Below are positions 6,632 through 15,618 of a stretch of DNA of 26,720 nucleotides, piece after piece. Made by a program: the position numbers and the translations under genes. Every line of letters begins with the position of its first letter. Position 1 is the stretch's first letter. This stretch comes from Lentisphaeria bacterium (GTDB lineage: Bacteria > Verrucomicrobiota > Lentisphaeria > Victivallales > Victivallaceae): contig CAAGED010000030.1 of the NCBI GenBank assembly GCA_900768505.1, positions 1 through 26,720 of the forward strand, read 5' to 3'. Under the pieces are notes generated by a model. That model saw only the letters and a list, made by a program, of their open reading frames with translations. It was not told the DNA's origin and made no database searches.

Positions 6632-8704
6632 TCAATTCAGATGTTTACGTTTCAAAATGGCCGAGCCGAAGCCCCCAAGTTCCACCTTGCTGCTTATTGG
6701 CTTATCATTAATCATATCATAATATTCGCCAGCCGGCAACTCCACCACCGGCAACGCTTCCGCTCCGAAATTGAAGAGGAAGCAATAATCGTTTTCAAAA
6801 TCCGTCCGCACGGAAATATGAAATTTTTCGCTGACTGACGCCGGATTCTCCACCAATGCTGCCACCTGATGACGCTGCAGCACTCCACGGTAGAATTTGG
6901 TGAGTTCATCCACCTCCAGACGCATCCCCAAATAATACGCAGTGCCGTCGCCAAACTTATGCGCCGTCACCGCCGCTTCGCCGGCATAAAAATCCTTGCC
7001 GTAGGAGGCCAGAATTTCCACCGTCTTTTCCACCCGGAAGCGTTCGGCAAAATCAATCACCTTAGCCGAACCGGTCAGATTAAGCGAATTTGTTGAGGAA
7101 TAATTTATCGCCTGGGAATCCTCCGCTGTAAAGCCGTCAAACTCCTCAACCCGAACGCCGAATACCTCACTCATCCCCCCTCCCGGCGTACCGTTAAGGT
7201 AACACATATTGTCGGTATTTACATACCCGCTGAGGTAAGTTGAAAGCAAAATTCCCCCATTGGCGACGAATTTTCTCAACCGCTCCGACACGCCATCCTT
7301 GTAAAGATAAAGCATGGGGGCAACCAATACCTGATATTTACTGAAATCACAACTGCTCTCAATTACATCCGCCGCTACCTGATTGCGGCGCAACGCCATA
7401 TAATGCCGCTCAACTTCTCCATTGTAATTGCGTCTGTCCGTCAACCCCTGGGAACAATTTATGGCCCAGGAAACCTCCCAGTCGTAAATCACCGCCACCC
7501 TGGCTTCCACCGTAGTGCCAACCACTGCGTCAAGTTTATTTAGAATATTTCCCACATTGGCCACCTCACGGAACACCCGGGTGTCACTGCCGAAATCGTG
7601 ACTTACCACTGCGCCGTGGAACTTCTCCAAACCGCCCCGCCCCTTGCGCCACTGAAAATACATTGCTCCATCCGCACCATGCCCAATGGCCAGCAGCATC
7701 TCCAATTGATGCATTCCTGGACGTTTCAAGCGACTGCTTGCCGCCCAGTTCACTGTACTGGGAGTCGATTCCATCATCAAAAACGGGCGTCCCTGCTTCA
7801 TGCTGCGGTGCATGTCGTGACGCATAATCAAATTTTCGGCACTCTCCATAATTTTATTGGGATTCGGCCACACCGGGTAGCAATCATCGGCGACAAAATC
7901 ACAAACATCATTAATCCGCCAGTAGTCAATGGTATTGTGAAATCCCATCATATTGGTTGTCACCGGCTTGTCTGAATATTCCCGCAACGCCTTGACTTCG
8001 TTTTTCATGAAATCAACCTGTAACGCCGTGCAGAAGCGTTTCCACTCCAAAACCATACCGTCCAGCGTGTAATAATCCCGGGGATCAATCTGCCGCCAGC
8101 TGGAAAATTTGTGATTCCAAAAATTTGACCACATCCGTTTATTGAATTCATCCAATGAGCCGAATTTAATCTTCAAGTACTCATGAAATGCATTGATGCA
8201 CAAATCACAATAACAATCTCCGGCATTATATTCGTTGGAGACGTGAAAACCAGCCAACGCCGGATGTTTGGCATAACGCTCCGCCAAGCGACGATTGATA
8301 TTGCGGACGTATTTGCGGTAGATTTGGCTGGAATTACAATTATTGTGCCGACCTTCGTAACCATCACGAACCCCGTCCCGGTTCACTCTCCGAATTTCCG
8401 GATAATTCTCCGACAACCAGGCCGGTTTCGCTCCGGACGGCGTCGCCAAAAAAATTTTATTTCCCGCCGCCGCCATGTTATCCATCACCTTATCCAGCCA
8501 TTCAAAGGTATAAATTCCAGCCTCCGGCTCAATGGCCGACCAGGAAAAAATTCCTACTGAAAAGGTGTTGCATTTAGCCAGCTTCATTAATCCAATATCT
8601 TCAAATATCACTTCCGGTCTCGTCGCCAGCCATTGATCAGGATTATAATCTCCACCATGCAGTAAATGAGGAAAATCAGCAATAATCGGGGCAAATTTTT
8701 TCAT
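6632..8704 (-). CDS. GH42 beta-galactosidase
   Basis: Retaining beta-galactosidase of glycoside hydrolase family 42, releasing galactose from beta-galactosides. The N-terminal TIM barrel (to about residue 395) starts with the typical HGGDYNPDQW. It carries the acid/base Glu158 in HVSNEYN and the nucleophile Glu312 in MMESTPS. The structural zinc cysteines Cys123, Cys164, Cys166 and Cys169 are present. A trimerisation domain (about 400-600) and a short C-terminal beta sandwich follow. The 690-residue length is standard. There is no signal peptide, so it is cytoplasmic and needs imported oligosaccharides. The ATG is supported by GGAG six bases upstream. It is a single-gene unit with its own terminator. 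The adjacent transporter is DMT-like, not a classical sugar importer, so a functional link is unproven. Confidence 0.93.
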   Translation of the reverse strand: MKKFAPIIADFPHLLHGGDYNPDQWLATRPEVIFEDIGLMKLAKCNTFSVGIFSWSAIEPEAGIYTFEWLDKVMDNMAAAGNKIFLATPSGAKPAWLSENYPEIRRVNRDGVRDGYEGRHNNCNSSQIYRKYVRNINRRLAERYAKHPALAGFHVSNEYNAGDCYCDLCINAFHEYLKIKFGSLDEFNKRMWSNFWNHKFSSWRQIDPRDYYTLDGMVLEWKRFCTALQVDFMKNEVKALREYSDKPVTTNMMGFHNTIDYWRINDVCDFVADDCYPVWPNPNKIMESAENLIMRHDMHRSMKQGRPFLMMESTPSTVNWAASSRLKRPGMHQLEMLLAIGHGADGAMYFQWRKGRGGLEKFHGAVVSHDFGSDTRVFREVANVGNILNKLDAVVGTTVEARVAVIYDWEVSWAINCSQGLTDRRNYNGEVERHYMALRRNQVAADVIESSCDFSKYQVLVAPMLYLYKDGVSERLRKFVANGGILLSTYLSGYVNTDNMCYLNGTPGGGMSEVFGVRVEEFDGFTAEDSQAINYSSTNSLNLTGSAKVIDFAERFRVEKTVEILASYGKDFYAGEAAVTAHKFGDGTAYYLGMRLEVDELTKFYRGVLQRHQVAALVENPASVSEKFHISVRTDFENDYCFLFNFGAEALPVVELPAGEYYDMINDKPISSKVELGGFGSAILKRKHLN

Positions 8705-8730
8705 TTTTCACTCCATATTTTTCATAGGTT

Positions 8731-8765
8731 ATTAATAAAAAACCCGCTCCAATTTATGAAACGGG
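8731..8765 (-). terminator. intrinsic terminator of the pyrH-lpxA unit
   Basis: On the minus strand CCCGTTTC (8758-8765) pairs with GGAGCGGG (8743-8750), including two G-T pairs, around a 7-base loop. Six Ts and further AT-rich sequence follow. It lies about 90 bases beyond the lpxA stop. Confidence 0.7.
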
Positions 8766-8857
8766 CAATATTCTCACCAATCAGACTTCCGAAAATTATT
8801 TTTTCACTTATTTGACAATCAAATATATAAATCAATTTTATTTATGAATTATGTTAA

Positions 8858-9682
8858 TTAATCCACATCCCGTTCGTCATCCGCGCAACCCAAAAGCACC
8901 AACTTGGGGTCACCTGACATCATGCCGCGTTTGGTTCCCTTGGCAAAATCCACAAAATGCTGAACTTCCGGAGTAACAACGCCCTTCAAAATCTCTTCGC
9001 AAGCATTGGAGGTGTTCAAGCCCCGGAAGAAAAAGAGCTTAATCGCCCGACGCAGCGCACTGCGTCCTTCTGAATCAATCCCCGCCCGACGCAAACCAAC
9101 CACATTAGGTCCGCAAATAAAATTATTCTCCGACAACATAGAATATGGAGCCACATCCTGCGGCACTAATGTACGCCCGCCAAGCATGGCCAATGCGCCG
9201 ATACGGCAGAATTGATGCACCAACACGTAACCGCTGATTACTGCACCATCCTCAATCACCACATGTCCGGATATGGCCGACTGATTGGCAATGGTAACAT
9301 TTTTTCCAATCCGGCAATCATGACCCAAGTGCACAAACGCCATCAGCAAAGTGCCGTTATCAACACTGGTAACCGCACCCTCAAACGGCGAACGATGAAT
9401 GGTCACATACTCGCGAATTACCACATCATCTCCAATAATAGTCGGCGATTTAATTCCAACGATGCAGCGGTGATCCTGCGGTTCCTCGCCAATTAGTGCA
9501 CCCAAATAAATCCGGCAACGTTTGCCGATTGTGGTGTAACGGGCAATCTTCACCCCCACATCAATAATCGTGTCATCGCCAATTACAACATTGTCTTCGA
9601 TTACCGAAAAAGGACCGATTTTAACATTATTTCCAATTACCGCCAACGGCGATACCACTGCTCTCGGATCAATATCAACCAT
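8858..9682 (-). CDS. lpxA: UDP-N-acetylglucosamine acyltransferase
   Basis: First enzyme of lipid A synthesis. It transfers an R-3-hydroxyacyl chain from acyl carrier protein to the 3-position of UDP-GlcNAc (or to a 3-amino analogue). The 274-residue protein is mostly a left-handed beta helix built of hexapeptide repeats, with a C-terminal helical domain from about residue 200. The catalytic region FVHLGHDC contains His118, His121 and Asp122, matching His122/His125/Asp126 of E. coli. The VHQFCRIG and GGRTLVPQDV repeats are typical. GGAGG sits six bases before the ATG. It lies 44 bases downstream of pyrH and is probably cotranscribed with it. It shows that the organism makes an LPS-type outer membrane. 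A neighbouring dehydrogenase may bear on its substrate (see the Gfo/Idh/MocA entry). Confidence 0.95.
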   Translation of the reverse strand: MVDIDPRAVVSPLAVIGNNVKIGPFSVIEDNVVIGDDTIIDVGVKIARYTTIGKRCRIYLGALIGEEPQDHRCIVGIKSPTIIGDDVVIREYVTIHRSPFEGAVTSVDNGTLLMAFVHLGHDCRIGKNVTIANQSAISGHVVIEDGAVISGYVLVHQFCRIGALAMLGGRTLVPQDVAPYSMLSENNFICGPNVVGLRRAGIDSEGRSALRRAIKLFFFRGLNTSNACEEILKGVVTPEVQHFVDFAKGTKRGMMSGDPKLVLLGCADDERDVD

Positions 9683-9726
9683 AACAATCCTCCAGTTTTT
9701 ACATAGTTCAAAACATTGTTTCTTTG

Positions 9727-10440
9727 TTATTCAATAACCGTAGCCCGACTGCAATCGCCCTGCAACACCAAACGCAAGCCCTTATCGTCGGCAAAATTGC
9801 AGACAATGATGGCAAGATTATTGTCCTGACACATGGAGAAGGCAGTGGAGTCCATAATTTTCAGCTTTTTGCCCAAAACTTCGGAAAAAGAAATTTTTGG
9901 ATACCGCACTGCGGCCGGATCTTTTAAGGGATCGGAGGAATATACTCCGTCCACCTTGGTAGCCTTAATCACTGCTTCGCAGTCCAATTCCAGCGCTCGC
10001 AAGGCCGCCGTGGTGTCGGTGGTAAAAAACGGATTTCCGGTGCCACCGGAGCAAATCACCACCTTCCCCTGCTTCAAATCATTGACCGCTTTCTCCGCAT
10101 TGAATTTTTCCACAATTCCGTCAATGGCCACTGAAGAGTAAATTACCGCCGGAATACCGGCATGCAGGCAATAATCCTTCAGGCAAATACCATTCATGAT
10201 CGTGCCAAGCATTCCCATGGCGTCGGCATTAACCCGTCCCATATTGCCGCCCATGACGCCGCGCCAGATATTACCGGCGCCGACAACAACAGCGACCTCA
10301 ACTTTTTGAACCAGAATATTTTTGATTTTATCGACTATAAGATTTACTGCTTCCGCCTCATAACCGTGATCACGGCTGCCTTTAAGGGCTTCGCCGCTGA
10401 TTTTTAACATAATACGCTGGTATTTTAACTTGCCGTCCAT
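9727..10440 (-). CDS. pyrH: UMP kinase
   Basis: Bacterial UMP kinase of the amino acid kinase fold, phosphorylating UMP to UDP for pyrimidine nucleotide synthesis. Visible family signatures are the N-terminal LKISGEAL with its nucleotide-binding Lys, VVVGAGNIWRG, the central GMLGTIMNG, GGTGNPFFTTDTTAALRA at the substrate site, and KATKVDGVYSSDP. I place the start at ATG 10440, giving 237 residues, because GGAG is seven bases upstream and the family normally begins close to this point. A TTG-started version would add eight residues. It is first in a two-gene unit with lpxA, both drawing on UDP-linked precursors. The gene is complete and ordinary. Confidence 0.96.
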   Translation of the reverse strand: MDGKLKYQRIMLKISGEALKGSRDHGYEAEAVNLIVDKIKNILVQKVEVAVVVGAGNIWRGVMGGNMGRVNADAMGMLGTIMNGICLKDYCLHAGIPAVIYSSVAIDGIVEKFNAEKAVNDLKQGKVVICSGGTGNPFFTTDTTAALRALELDCEAVIKATKVDGVYSSDPLKDPAAVRYPKISFSEVLGKKLKIMDSTAFSMCQDNNLAIIVCNFADDKGLRLVLQGDCSRATVIE

Positions 10441-10469
10441 AAAAAATCTCCAATATATGCCCAAATTTG

Positions 10470-10499
10470 TAGATAAAAAATACGGAAATAGTTTGACAA
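10470..10499 (-). promoter_or_regulatory. candidate promoter for pyrH-lpxA
   Basis: On the minus strand TTGTCA (10494-10499), an 18-base spacer and TATCTA (10470-10475), 30 bases before the pyrH start. The -35 box overlaps that of the divergent plus-strand promoter by five bases. Confidence 0.4.
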
Positions 10500-10522
10500 A
10501 TCCGCATCTTGCCGGATATTAA
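10493..10522 (+). promoter_or_regulatory. candidate promoter for the dehydrogenase-ispE unit
   Basis: A consensus TTGACA (10493-10498), an 18-base spacer and TATTAA (10517-10522). It would leave a leader of roughly 170 bases before ATG 10700. I saw no riboswitch-like structure in that leader. Confidence 0.5.
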
Positions 10523-10699
10523 TAACAACACATGAAATATAGCCGTTATCGCTGATTTATCAATAAAAGAATAAAAAAAACAAAATATTTATTCAAAAAA
10601 GCATTTGCGGAGAGTGCAAAAAATCAACTGGCGATGTATATTTAGCAAAATTTTATTTATCCTTATGTAATCGGCATTATTTTGGGAGTTACAGTTGTT

Positions 10700-11692
10700 A
10701 TGGATGAAAATGCAAAAATTAAAGTTGGTGTAATCGGCGTTGGTGCCCTGGGGCGTCATCATGCCAGGCTTTATGCACAAAGCGAAAACGCTGATGTGAT
10801 AGGTATTTATGATGTCAACAACGCCGCAGCTGAAAAGGTCGGCGAAGAATTTGGACTGAAAGTATTTCACGATTGGCGGGAGTTGGCGGAAAAATGCGAT
10901 GCACTGAGCGTTGCAGTTCCGGCGGATTTTCACCACGCCGCCACCGTTCCGCTGCTGAAAATGGGCAAACACGTTCTGGTGGAAAAACCCATTGCCTCTT
11001 CATTGGAGGAGGCCACTGATATGGTCAAAACCGCCAGGGAAAACAATGTGGTGCTGGCGGTTGGACATGTGGAACGCTTCAATCCTGCCATGGATTTTTT
11101 GGAGAAATACGCTCACAACACCCGCTTTATCGAAGTGCATCGTCTGGCACTCTATCCACCGCCGCGTCCGGGTCTGAAGCCACGGGGGACCGAGGTCAGC
11201 GTGGTGCTGGATTTGATGATTCACGATATTGATTTAATTTTGACTATGGTAAACGGCGATGTCGAGCATATTGACGCAGTGGGCATTCCGATTCTCTCCG
11301 ACTCGGAAGACATTGTCAATGTCCGGCTTAAATTTACCAACGGCAGTTGCGCCAACATTACCGCCAGCCGGGTAAGTCAGGAACCAATGCGCCGTTTCCG
11401 GGTATTCCAGGAGGATTGCTACATCTCCATGGACTACGCAAATCACAAGGGGCAGGTGCTCAAACGCAATAAAATCGGCATTGCAAAAAAAGATATTTCG
11501 ATGAACGAGAAAAATGCACTGGCCGCCGAGTTGGAGGATTTCATCGCCGCCGTCCAGAAGAGCAAAGCCGACGGTCTGGTGCACGATGCAAAAGTTCCGG
11601 GTGAAGCTGGATTGCGCGCCCTCAAAGTGGCAGTGGATATTCAGAATGAAATTCGCCGTTACAACGATTTTTACGGCTTTAAATTCAAATAA
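10700..11692 (+). CDS. Gfo/Idh/MocA-family dehydrogenase, GnnA candidate
   Basis: NAD(P)-dependent sugar dehydrogenase of 330 residues. The N-terminal Rossmann domain has GVIGVGALGRHHA (10-22) and the family lysine in VEKP (94-97). The C-terminal alpha/beta substrate domain includes GHVERFNPA and the catalytic-type Asp/His segment MIHDIDL. The best-known relative encoded near lpxA is GnnA, which oxidises UDP-GlcNAc at C3 for making 3-amino lipid A; its partner aminotransferase GnnB is not in this window. The assignment rests on family plus proximity to lpxA (divergent, about 1 kb away) and is tentative. ATG 10700 is preferred to the upstream TTG at 10682; GGGAG lies 11 bases upstream of it. 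The ispE gene starts five bases after its stop. Confidence 0.85.
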   Translation: MDENAKIKVGVIGVGALGRHHARLYAQSENADVIGIYDVNNAAAEKVGEEFGLKVFHDWRELAEKCDALSVAVPADFHHAATVPLLKMGKHVLVEKPIASSLEEATDMVKTARENNVVLAVGHVERFNPAMDFLEKYAHNTRFIEVHRLALYPPPRPGLKPRGTEVSVVLDLMIHDIDLILTMVNGDVEHIDAVGIPILSDSEDIVNVRLKFTNGSCANITASRVSQEPMRRFRVFQEDCYISMDYANHKGQVLKRNKIGIAKKDISMNEKNALAAELEDFIAAVQKSKADGLVHDAKVPGEAGLRALKVAVDIQNEIRRYNDFYGFKFK

Positions 11693-11697
11693 AAGCC

Positions 11698-12570
11698 ATG
11701 AAAAAAACCTTGTTCACCCCGGCAAAAATAAATCTCTTCCTCAAGGTAACCCGGAAACGTCCGGATAATTATCATGAATTGTTGACCTTATTTTTGCCGC
11801 TGCCAGATTTGGGAGACGAAATAACCTTGGATTTTGACACCGTTCCCGGGATAAGCGTCAGTTGCGATAAGCCGGATGTTCCACTGAATCAGGATAACAT
11901 TTGTGCAAAAGCGGCGCAAAAATATGCAGAACAATGTAATCTTATGCCGGCGTGGCATATTCACATCGTTAAACACATTCCGATTGCCGCCGGACTGGGA
12001 GGCGGCAGCAGTGACGCAGCGGCGGTGCTGCGAATTTTGAATGAACACTTTCACTCTCTCGCAGCCGCCGATCTCAATGCGCTTGCTGCTCAAATCGGCG
12101 CCGACGTACCGTTTTTTTTGAATCCGGAAGCCAAAATTGCCTCCGGCATCGGAGAAGTATTTATGAAACTGGGGCAACACCTGCCCACGCCACCAATTAT
12201 TTTGGTTAATCCACATTTTCCGGTCAGTGCCGCCTGGTGCTACCGGCACTTAAAAGCGGAAGAAATCAGTAAGGCAAATGTGGAGGATTTAAGTTGTTTA
12301 ATCACTGCCGCAACTCAAAAAAATTACGCGGCACTGGGTAAATTGATACATAATGATTTAGCAGCAGCAAATTTTCAAAAATTTCCACTACTTCAAATCA
12401 TACGGGATTTTTTGCTGGAACAGGGGGCGTCCGGAGTGGAAATTTCCGGCAGTGGACCGACAATTTTTGCCGTTGCACCGAATTTTGCCGCCCTGCCCCG
12501 GATGGTGACGGCCTGTCGGGAAAAATTCCCGGATTGTTTAATTTTCTGCACCCAACCGGACAACGAGTAA
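11698..12570 (+). CDS. ispE: 4-diphosphocytidyl-2-C-methyl-D-erythritol kinase
   Basis: GHMP-family kinase that phosphorylates CDP-methylerythritol at the 2-position in the MEP isoprenoid pathway. The 290-residue protein has the opening PAKINLFL with Lys10, the ATP-binding glycine loop GLGGGSSDAA (about 99-108), Asp136 in GADVPFF as catalytic aspartate, and the C-terminal GSGPTIFAV motif. Only five bases separate it from the preceding dehydrogenase, so the two are almost certainly cotranscribed and probably translationally coupled, as no separate strong ribosome site is seen. The gene is complete. Confidence 0.95.
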   Translation: MKKTLFTPAKINLFLKVTRKRPDNYHELLTLFLPLPDLGDEITLDFDTVPGISVSCDKPDVPLNQDNICAKAAQKYAEQCNLMPAWHIHIVKHIPIAAGLGGGSSDAAAVLRILNEHFHSLAAADLNALAAQIGADVPFFLNPEAKIASGIGEVFMKLGQHLPTPPIILVNPHFPVSAAWCYRHLKAEEISKANVEDLSCLITAATQKNYAALGKLIHNDLAAANFQKFPLLQIIRDFLLEQGASGVEISGSGPTIFAVAPNFAALPRMVTACREKFPDCLIFCTQPDNE

Positions 12571-12624
12571 AAAAATTTTTAATAATTTTCTCCGATTATC
12601 AAAACCCACTTTCAGGAGTAAATC

Positions 12625-14814
12625 ATGGCAGCTCAAATAAAATTACCACCCTGCGGAATGTTTTTCGGCACCCCAATCTACCTGGATCGGGGTAATTATA
12701 TTTTTCAAACTACCGGGCCCTACTACACCAGCTGGGTTCCGGAAGATCATGACGTTCCCTGGTATCTTAACAAAATCGTCACCGAAAATCAAGGCAATCT
12801 GGCCATCATCTGGGATGGCGGCGCACTAAATCGTACCCTCAGCGCCATGAGCGATTTTCTTGCATTGGAAGATATTGATGCCGCCGCTCCCCCGGCGGAT
12901 TGGAGCAACAACCGCTACTTGACCTTGGATGAGTGGGAACCGATTGCAAAAAATTTAGAGAACCGCTACGGCGCCGGACTTTACAAGTGGGTTAAGCAGG
13001 CGAAAACCCTTGGCCTGTACGTTTACACCATTTACACTGACGCCAATACTCAATATTGTCATAAAATTGTTCAAATGGACAACTTTCTGGGCTACAACGC
13101 CGGAGAGGCGTTCTCCTTCGACATCCATCCTGAAGCGCAGGAAGATGCTGGATTGTTCCGGGAAAAACGGGATAAAATCGGCAATAATTACAATTTGGAG
13201 ATTCTGGCCAACGGCTTTCAAAAAAATATCCAAAATTACTTTCAAGTCCGCCGGGCCAACGGCTGGAACCGCTTTTTCGTCACCTCGGCCTCCTTTCATC
13301 TAGATTTTGAAATTGCCTCCGGAGGAAGTGATGTCATCCCCCATGTGGAGGGATTCGCCTTTCACAATCTGAATTTCGGCATGGCGCTCTGCCGCGGAGC
13401 CTATAAGCAGCACAATCTGCCACTCTGGGGCTGCTACATCGCCCATGAACACTACTCTTTTGTCCCCTACTCCTGCAAGCATAAATTCACAATGCTGGAC
13501 AATTCGTTTTATCTTGCCTACTTAAACGGTTCAAAAATCACCGTTCAGGAATGCGGCAACTTCTTCCAGCAGTCCGACCATGTGGCGGATACGCTTATGC
13601 ATCAGATGCCGAAATTCGATGCCGGGGCAATTCATATTAACAATCCACACGATTATGCGCATCTGGTGCCGGAAGCACAAAAATATTATCCATTAATTGG
13701 TTATAATTCCGAAGTTTGTGCAAAATACCGTAAATCGATTTCGGATTTCTACAATTATTTAAAAGAAAACGGCACTCCGGATGGGCAGCCGGAGGTTACA
13801 TTTGCCGCCCTGAAAGGCCGTTTTGATTTTTGCACTCAAACCTTCAACCCCAACTTCCCGATTGCCGGAGCGCAGAATCTGGCAGACCGCAACGCGGCCT
13901 GGTTCGAATCCATGCCGGAGCGAGGATGGGAACTTTTCCGGAAAATATTTTATCCTCTGCATGGAGAAATCGAAAATTATCAGAATCTTTTTTTCTCCGG
14001 CACTCCCTACGGCCTAAGCGATATTGTCAGCTTCGCCGGAACAATCACCCCGGAATTTCTAAATAAAAATTACCGGGCGCTGATTATGACCGGCTGGAAT
14101 TCCGCTACACCGGAGCAGTATCGAATTTTGTTGGAATATGTGAAAAACGGCGGCATTCTCTGTTGCGCCATTCCCCACTTTTCCACCAACATCAGTCGTA
14201 ATTTTGTTTCATATCAGGCGGAGGAATTAATCAATCACGGCGACCTCTCCGAACTCTGCGGAGTAAAAGTCCGTAAACGCGGCAACCCGCTCTACTGGGT
14301 GCTGGCCGCCGAAAACAACCAAATGCAGCTTGAAAAACATAAACGTTTCGGCGCCTTCTGCACTCACATGGGCGATATTGAAATTGTCGGCGAACAAGTG
14401 GAAGTTCTAGCTTATCAGGATGAACAATTTCTCCCATTTCTGCTGAAAAACCGAGTTGGCAAAGGCGAGGTATGGTTTATTAACTCCTGGGAGCACCCCG
14501 GAGTATTCGATATTGAGTGGTCACCCAGTGCCGACCGGCGTCAACATGGATTTTTTGAGGCAGTTACAACGGCAATCGCCCGGAAAGTCCGTGGCAATTG
14601 CTACATTACCGATGATGGAAAAAATGTAGGAGAAAGCTGCAAAAACATTTCATTTGCCTACTACCCGAGCAATCATAAATGCTACATATTGAATTGCGAT
14701 TTTGACACTCCGCAAAAGATCTACTTGCATTATAACGGCAAAATGCAGTTGCTGTATTTGAAAGCGGCGGAATTTAAGATCATTAATTGCGGGGATATCA
14801 ATAAACTAAGTTAG
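12625..14814 (+). CDS. putative glycoside hydrolase, unassigned family
   Basis: A 729-residue cytoplasmic protein without signal peptide. The first 400 or so residues look like a TIM barrel rich in Trp, Tyr and His. Glu229 in DFEIASGG and Glu309 in ITVQECGNF are spaced like the acid/base and nucleophile pair of retaining clan-A glycosidases (Glu158 and Glu312 in the GH42 gene of this window). The following part (about 450-560) has ALIMTGWNSATPEQYRILLEYVKNGG, resembling the Rossmann-like trimerisation domain of beta-galactosidases. A small beta domain closes the protein. I recognise no named family and the function is inferred. AGGAG six bases before the ATG fixes the start. It follows ispE after 54 bases on the same strand, but a metabolic link to ispE is unlikely. 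Confidence 0.6.
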   Translation: MAAQIKLPPCGMFFGTPIYLDRGNYIFQTTGPYYTSWVPEDHDVPWYLNKIVTENQGNLAIIWDGGALNRTLSAMSDFLALEDIDAAAPPADWSNNRYLTLDEWEPIAKNLENRYGAGLYKWVKQAKTLGLYVYTIYTDANTQYCHKIVQMDNFLGYNAGEAFSFDIHPEAQEDAGLFREKRDKIGNNYNLEILANGFQKNIQNYFQVRRANGWNRFFVTSASFHLDFEIASGGSDVIPHVEGFAFHNLNFGMALCRGAYKQHNLPLWGCYIAHEHYSFVPYSCKHKFTMLDNSFYLAYLNGSKITVQECGNFFQQSDHVADTLMHQMPKFDAGAIHINNPHDYAHLVPEAQKYYPLIGYNSEVCAKYRKSISDFYNYLKENGTPDGQPEVTFAALKGRFDFCTQTFNPNFPIAGAQNLADRNAAWFESMPERGWELFRKIFYPLHGEIENYQNLFFSGTPYGLSDIVSFAGTITPEFLNKNYRALIMTGWNSATPEQYRILLEYVKNGGILCCAIPHFSTNISRNFVSYQAEELINHGDLSELCGVKVRKRGNPLYWVLAAENNQMQLEKHKRFGAFCTHMGDIEIVGEQVEVLAYQDEQFLPFLLKNRVGKGEVWFINSWEHPGVFDIEWSPSADRRQHGFFEAVTTAIARKVRGNCYITDDGKNVGESCKNISFAYYPSNHKCYILNCDFDTPQKIYLHYNGKMQLLYLKAAEFKIINCGDINKLS

Positions 14815-15099
14815 ATTCTATGATAGATCAGACTTGCCTCCGAAGGTATAATGCCAGTATATTTACTGAAAAAGGAGGTTTACGTTCCCCAATACATCAA
14901 GGAGAGCAAGTCCTGAATAACGTAGCACCAAAAAATTTTAGAATGGATTGTCCAGCCACGGCATAACCAGATCTAATTTATATGAGGATATCTAACGTTC
15001 ATCATGAAAATTATTACACATTCTTGTATTGCAAAACGTTAAATCAAACTGTTTCAACAAAATCGCACCACAAAAAGCGAAAAAGCATTGCATACTAAA
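14815..15099. other. intergenic region between convergent genes
   Basis: About 285 bases of AT-rich sequence with base composition unlike the flanking genes. It contains one short open frame (ATG 14851, 21 codons, preceded by AAGG) that I cannot assign. No clear terminator or inverted repeat. It may be debris of a lost gene or mobile element. Confidence 0.3.
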
Positions 15100-15618
15100 T
15101 TAATCCCGGTCGCGTTCATAAACATACATCACCGGAACCCGTCGGGGAAACCATACCTGAAGCTGATCCGCCGCTTTAAATGTATTACCGGCGGAGGCAT
15201 AATCCACTAAATAACCGCCGGATGAAGCCCTTTCCACCACTTGACACCCGGCCTCCGGCGGTAAATTTTCAAACACCACCTCATTCGCCAGCGGAAATTT
15301 TCCGGACGGCAGCCGGGTGGTGGCAGCCAGAACAATCGGTCCGCGCATAAATGCCTCATAAGCCGGATCGCCGGGATTTTCAATTCGACGGACCGCGAAA
15401 TCGAATTTCAATCGAATTTCATCGCCTTGCCGCCACTGACGATGCAAACGCAAATAACGGCCGGGCACCGGATGAACCAATTCCGAATTAACCGTAAATT
15501 CGCATTGCTCATTCCACCACGGCGGTATTCTGAAATCCAAATCACACTCACAAATTCCGGGAATTTCCAATTTAATCAATATTTGCTTATTGCTGCAATA
15601 AAACCGCCTCAAAATCAA
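15100..15618 (-). pseudogene. GH127-like (DUF1680) C-terminal fragment
   Basis: About 170 residues matching only the C-terminal beta-sandwich part of GH127-type beta-L-arabinofuranosidases. It shows FRIPPWW, then a YLRLHRQWRQGDEIRLKF segment, then a MRGPIVLAA strand. The catalytic alpha/alpha barrel with its cysteine-zinc nucleophile site is missing altogether. The frame opens only after a stop inside the end of the activase gene, and its sole start is a TTG without ribosome site, so the protein is unlikely to be functional. It lies in the same direction as and four bases overlapping with the glycyl-radical activase gene. A deletion that removed the 5' three quarters of the gene would explain this arrangement. 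Confidence 0.75.

Noticed and set aside
8183..8560. 125-codon open frame opposite the beta-galactosidase gene
   Set aside because: Antisense shadow of a strongly supported GH42 gene, with no motifs of its own.
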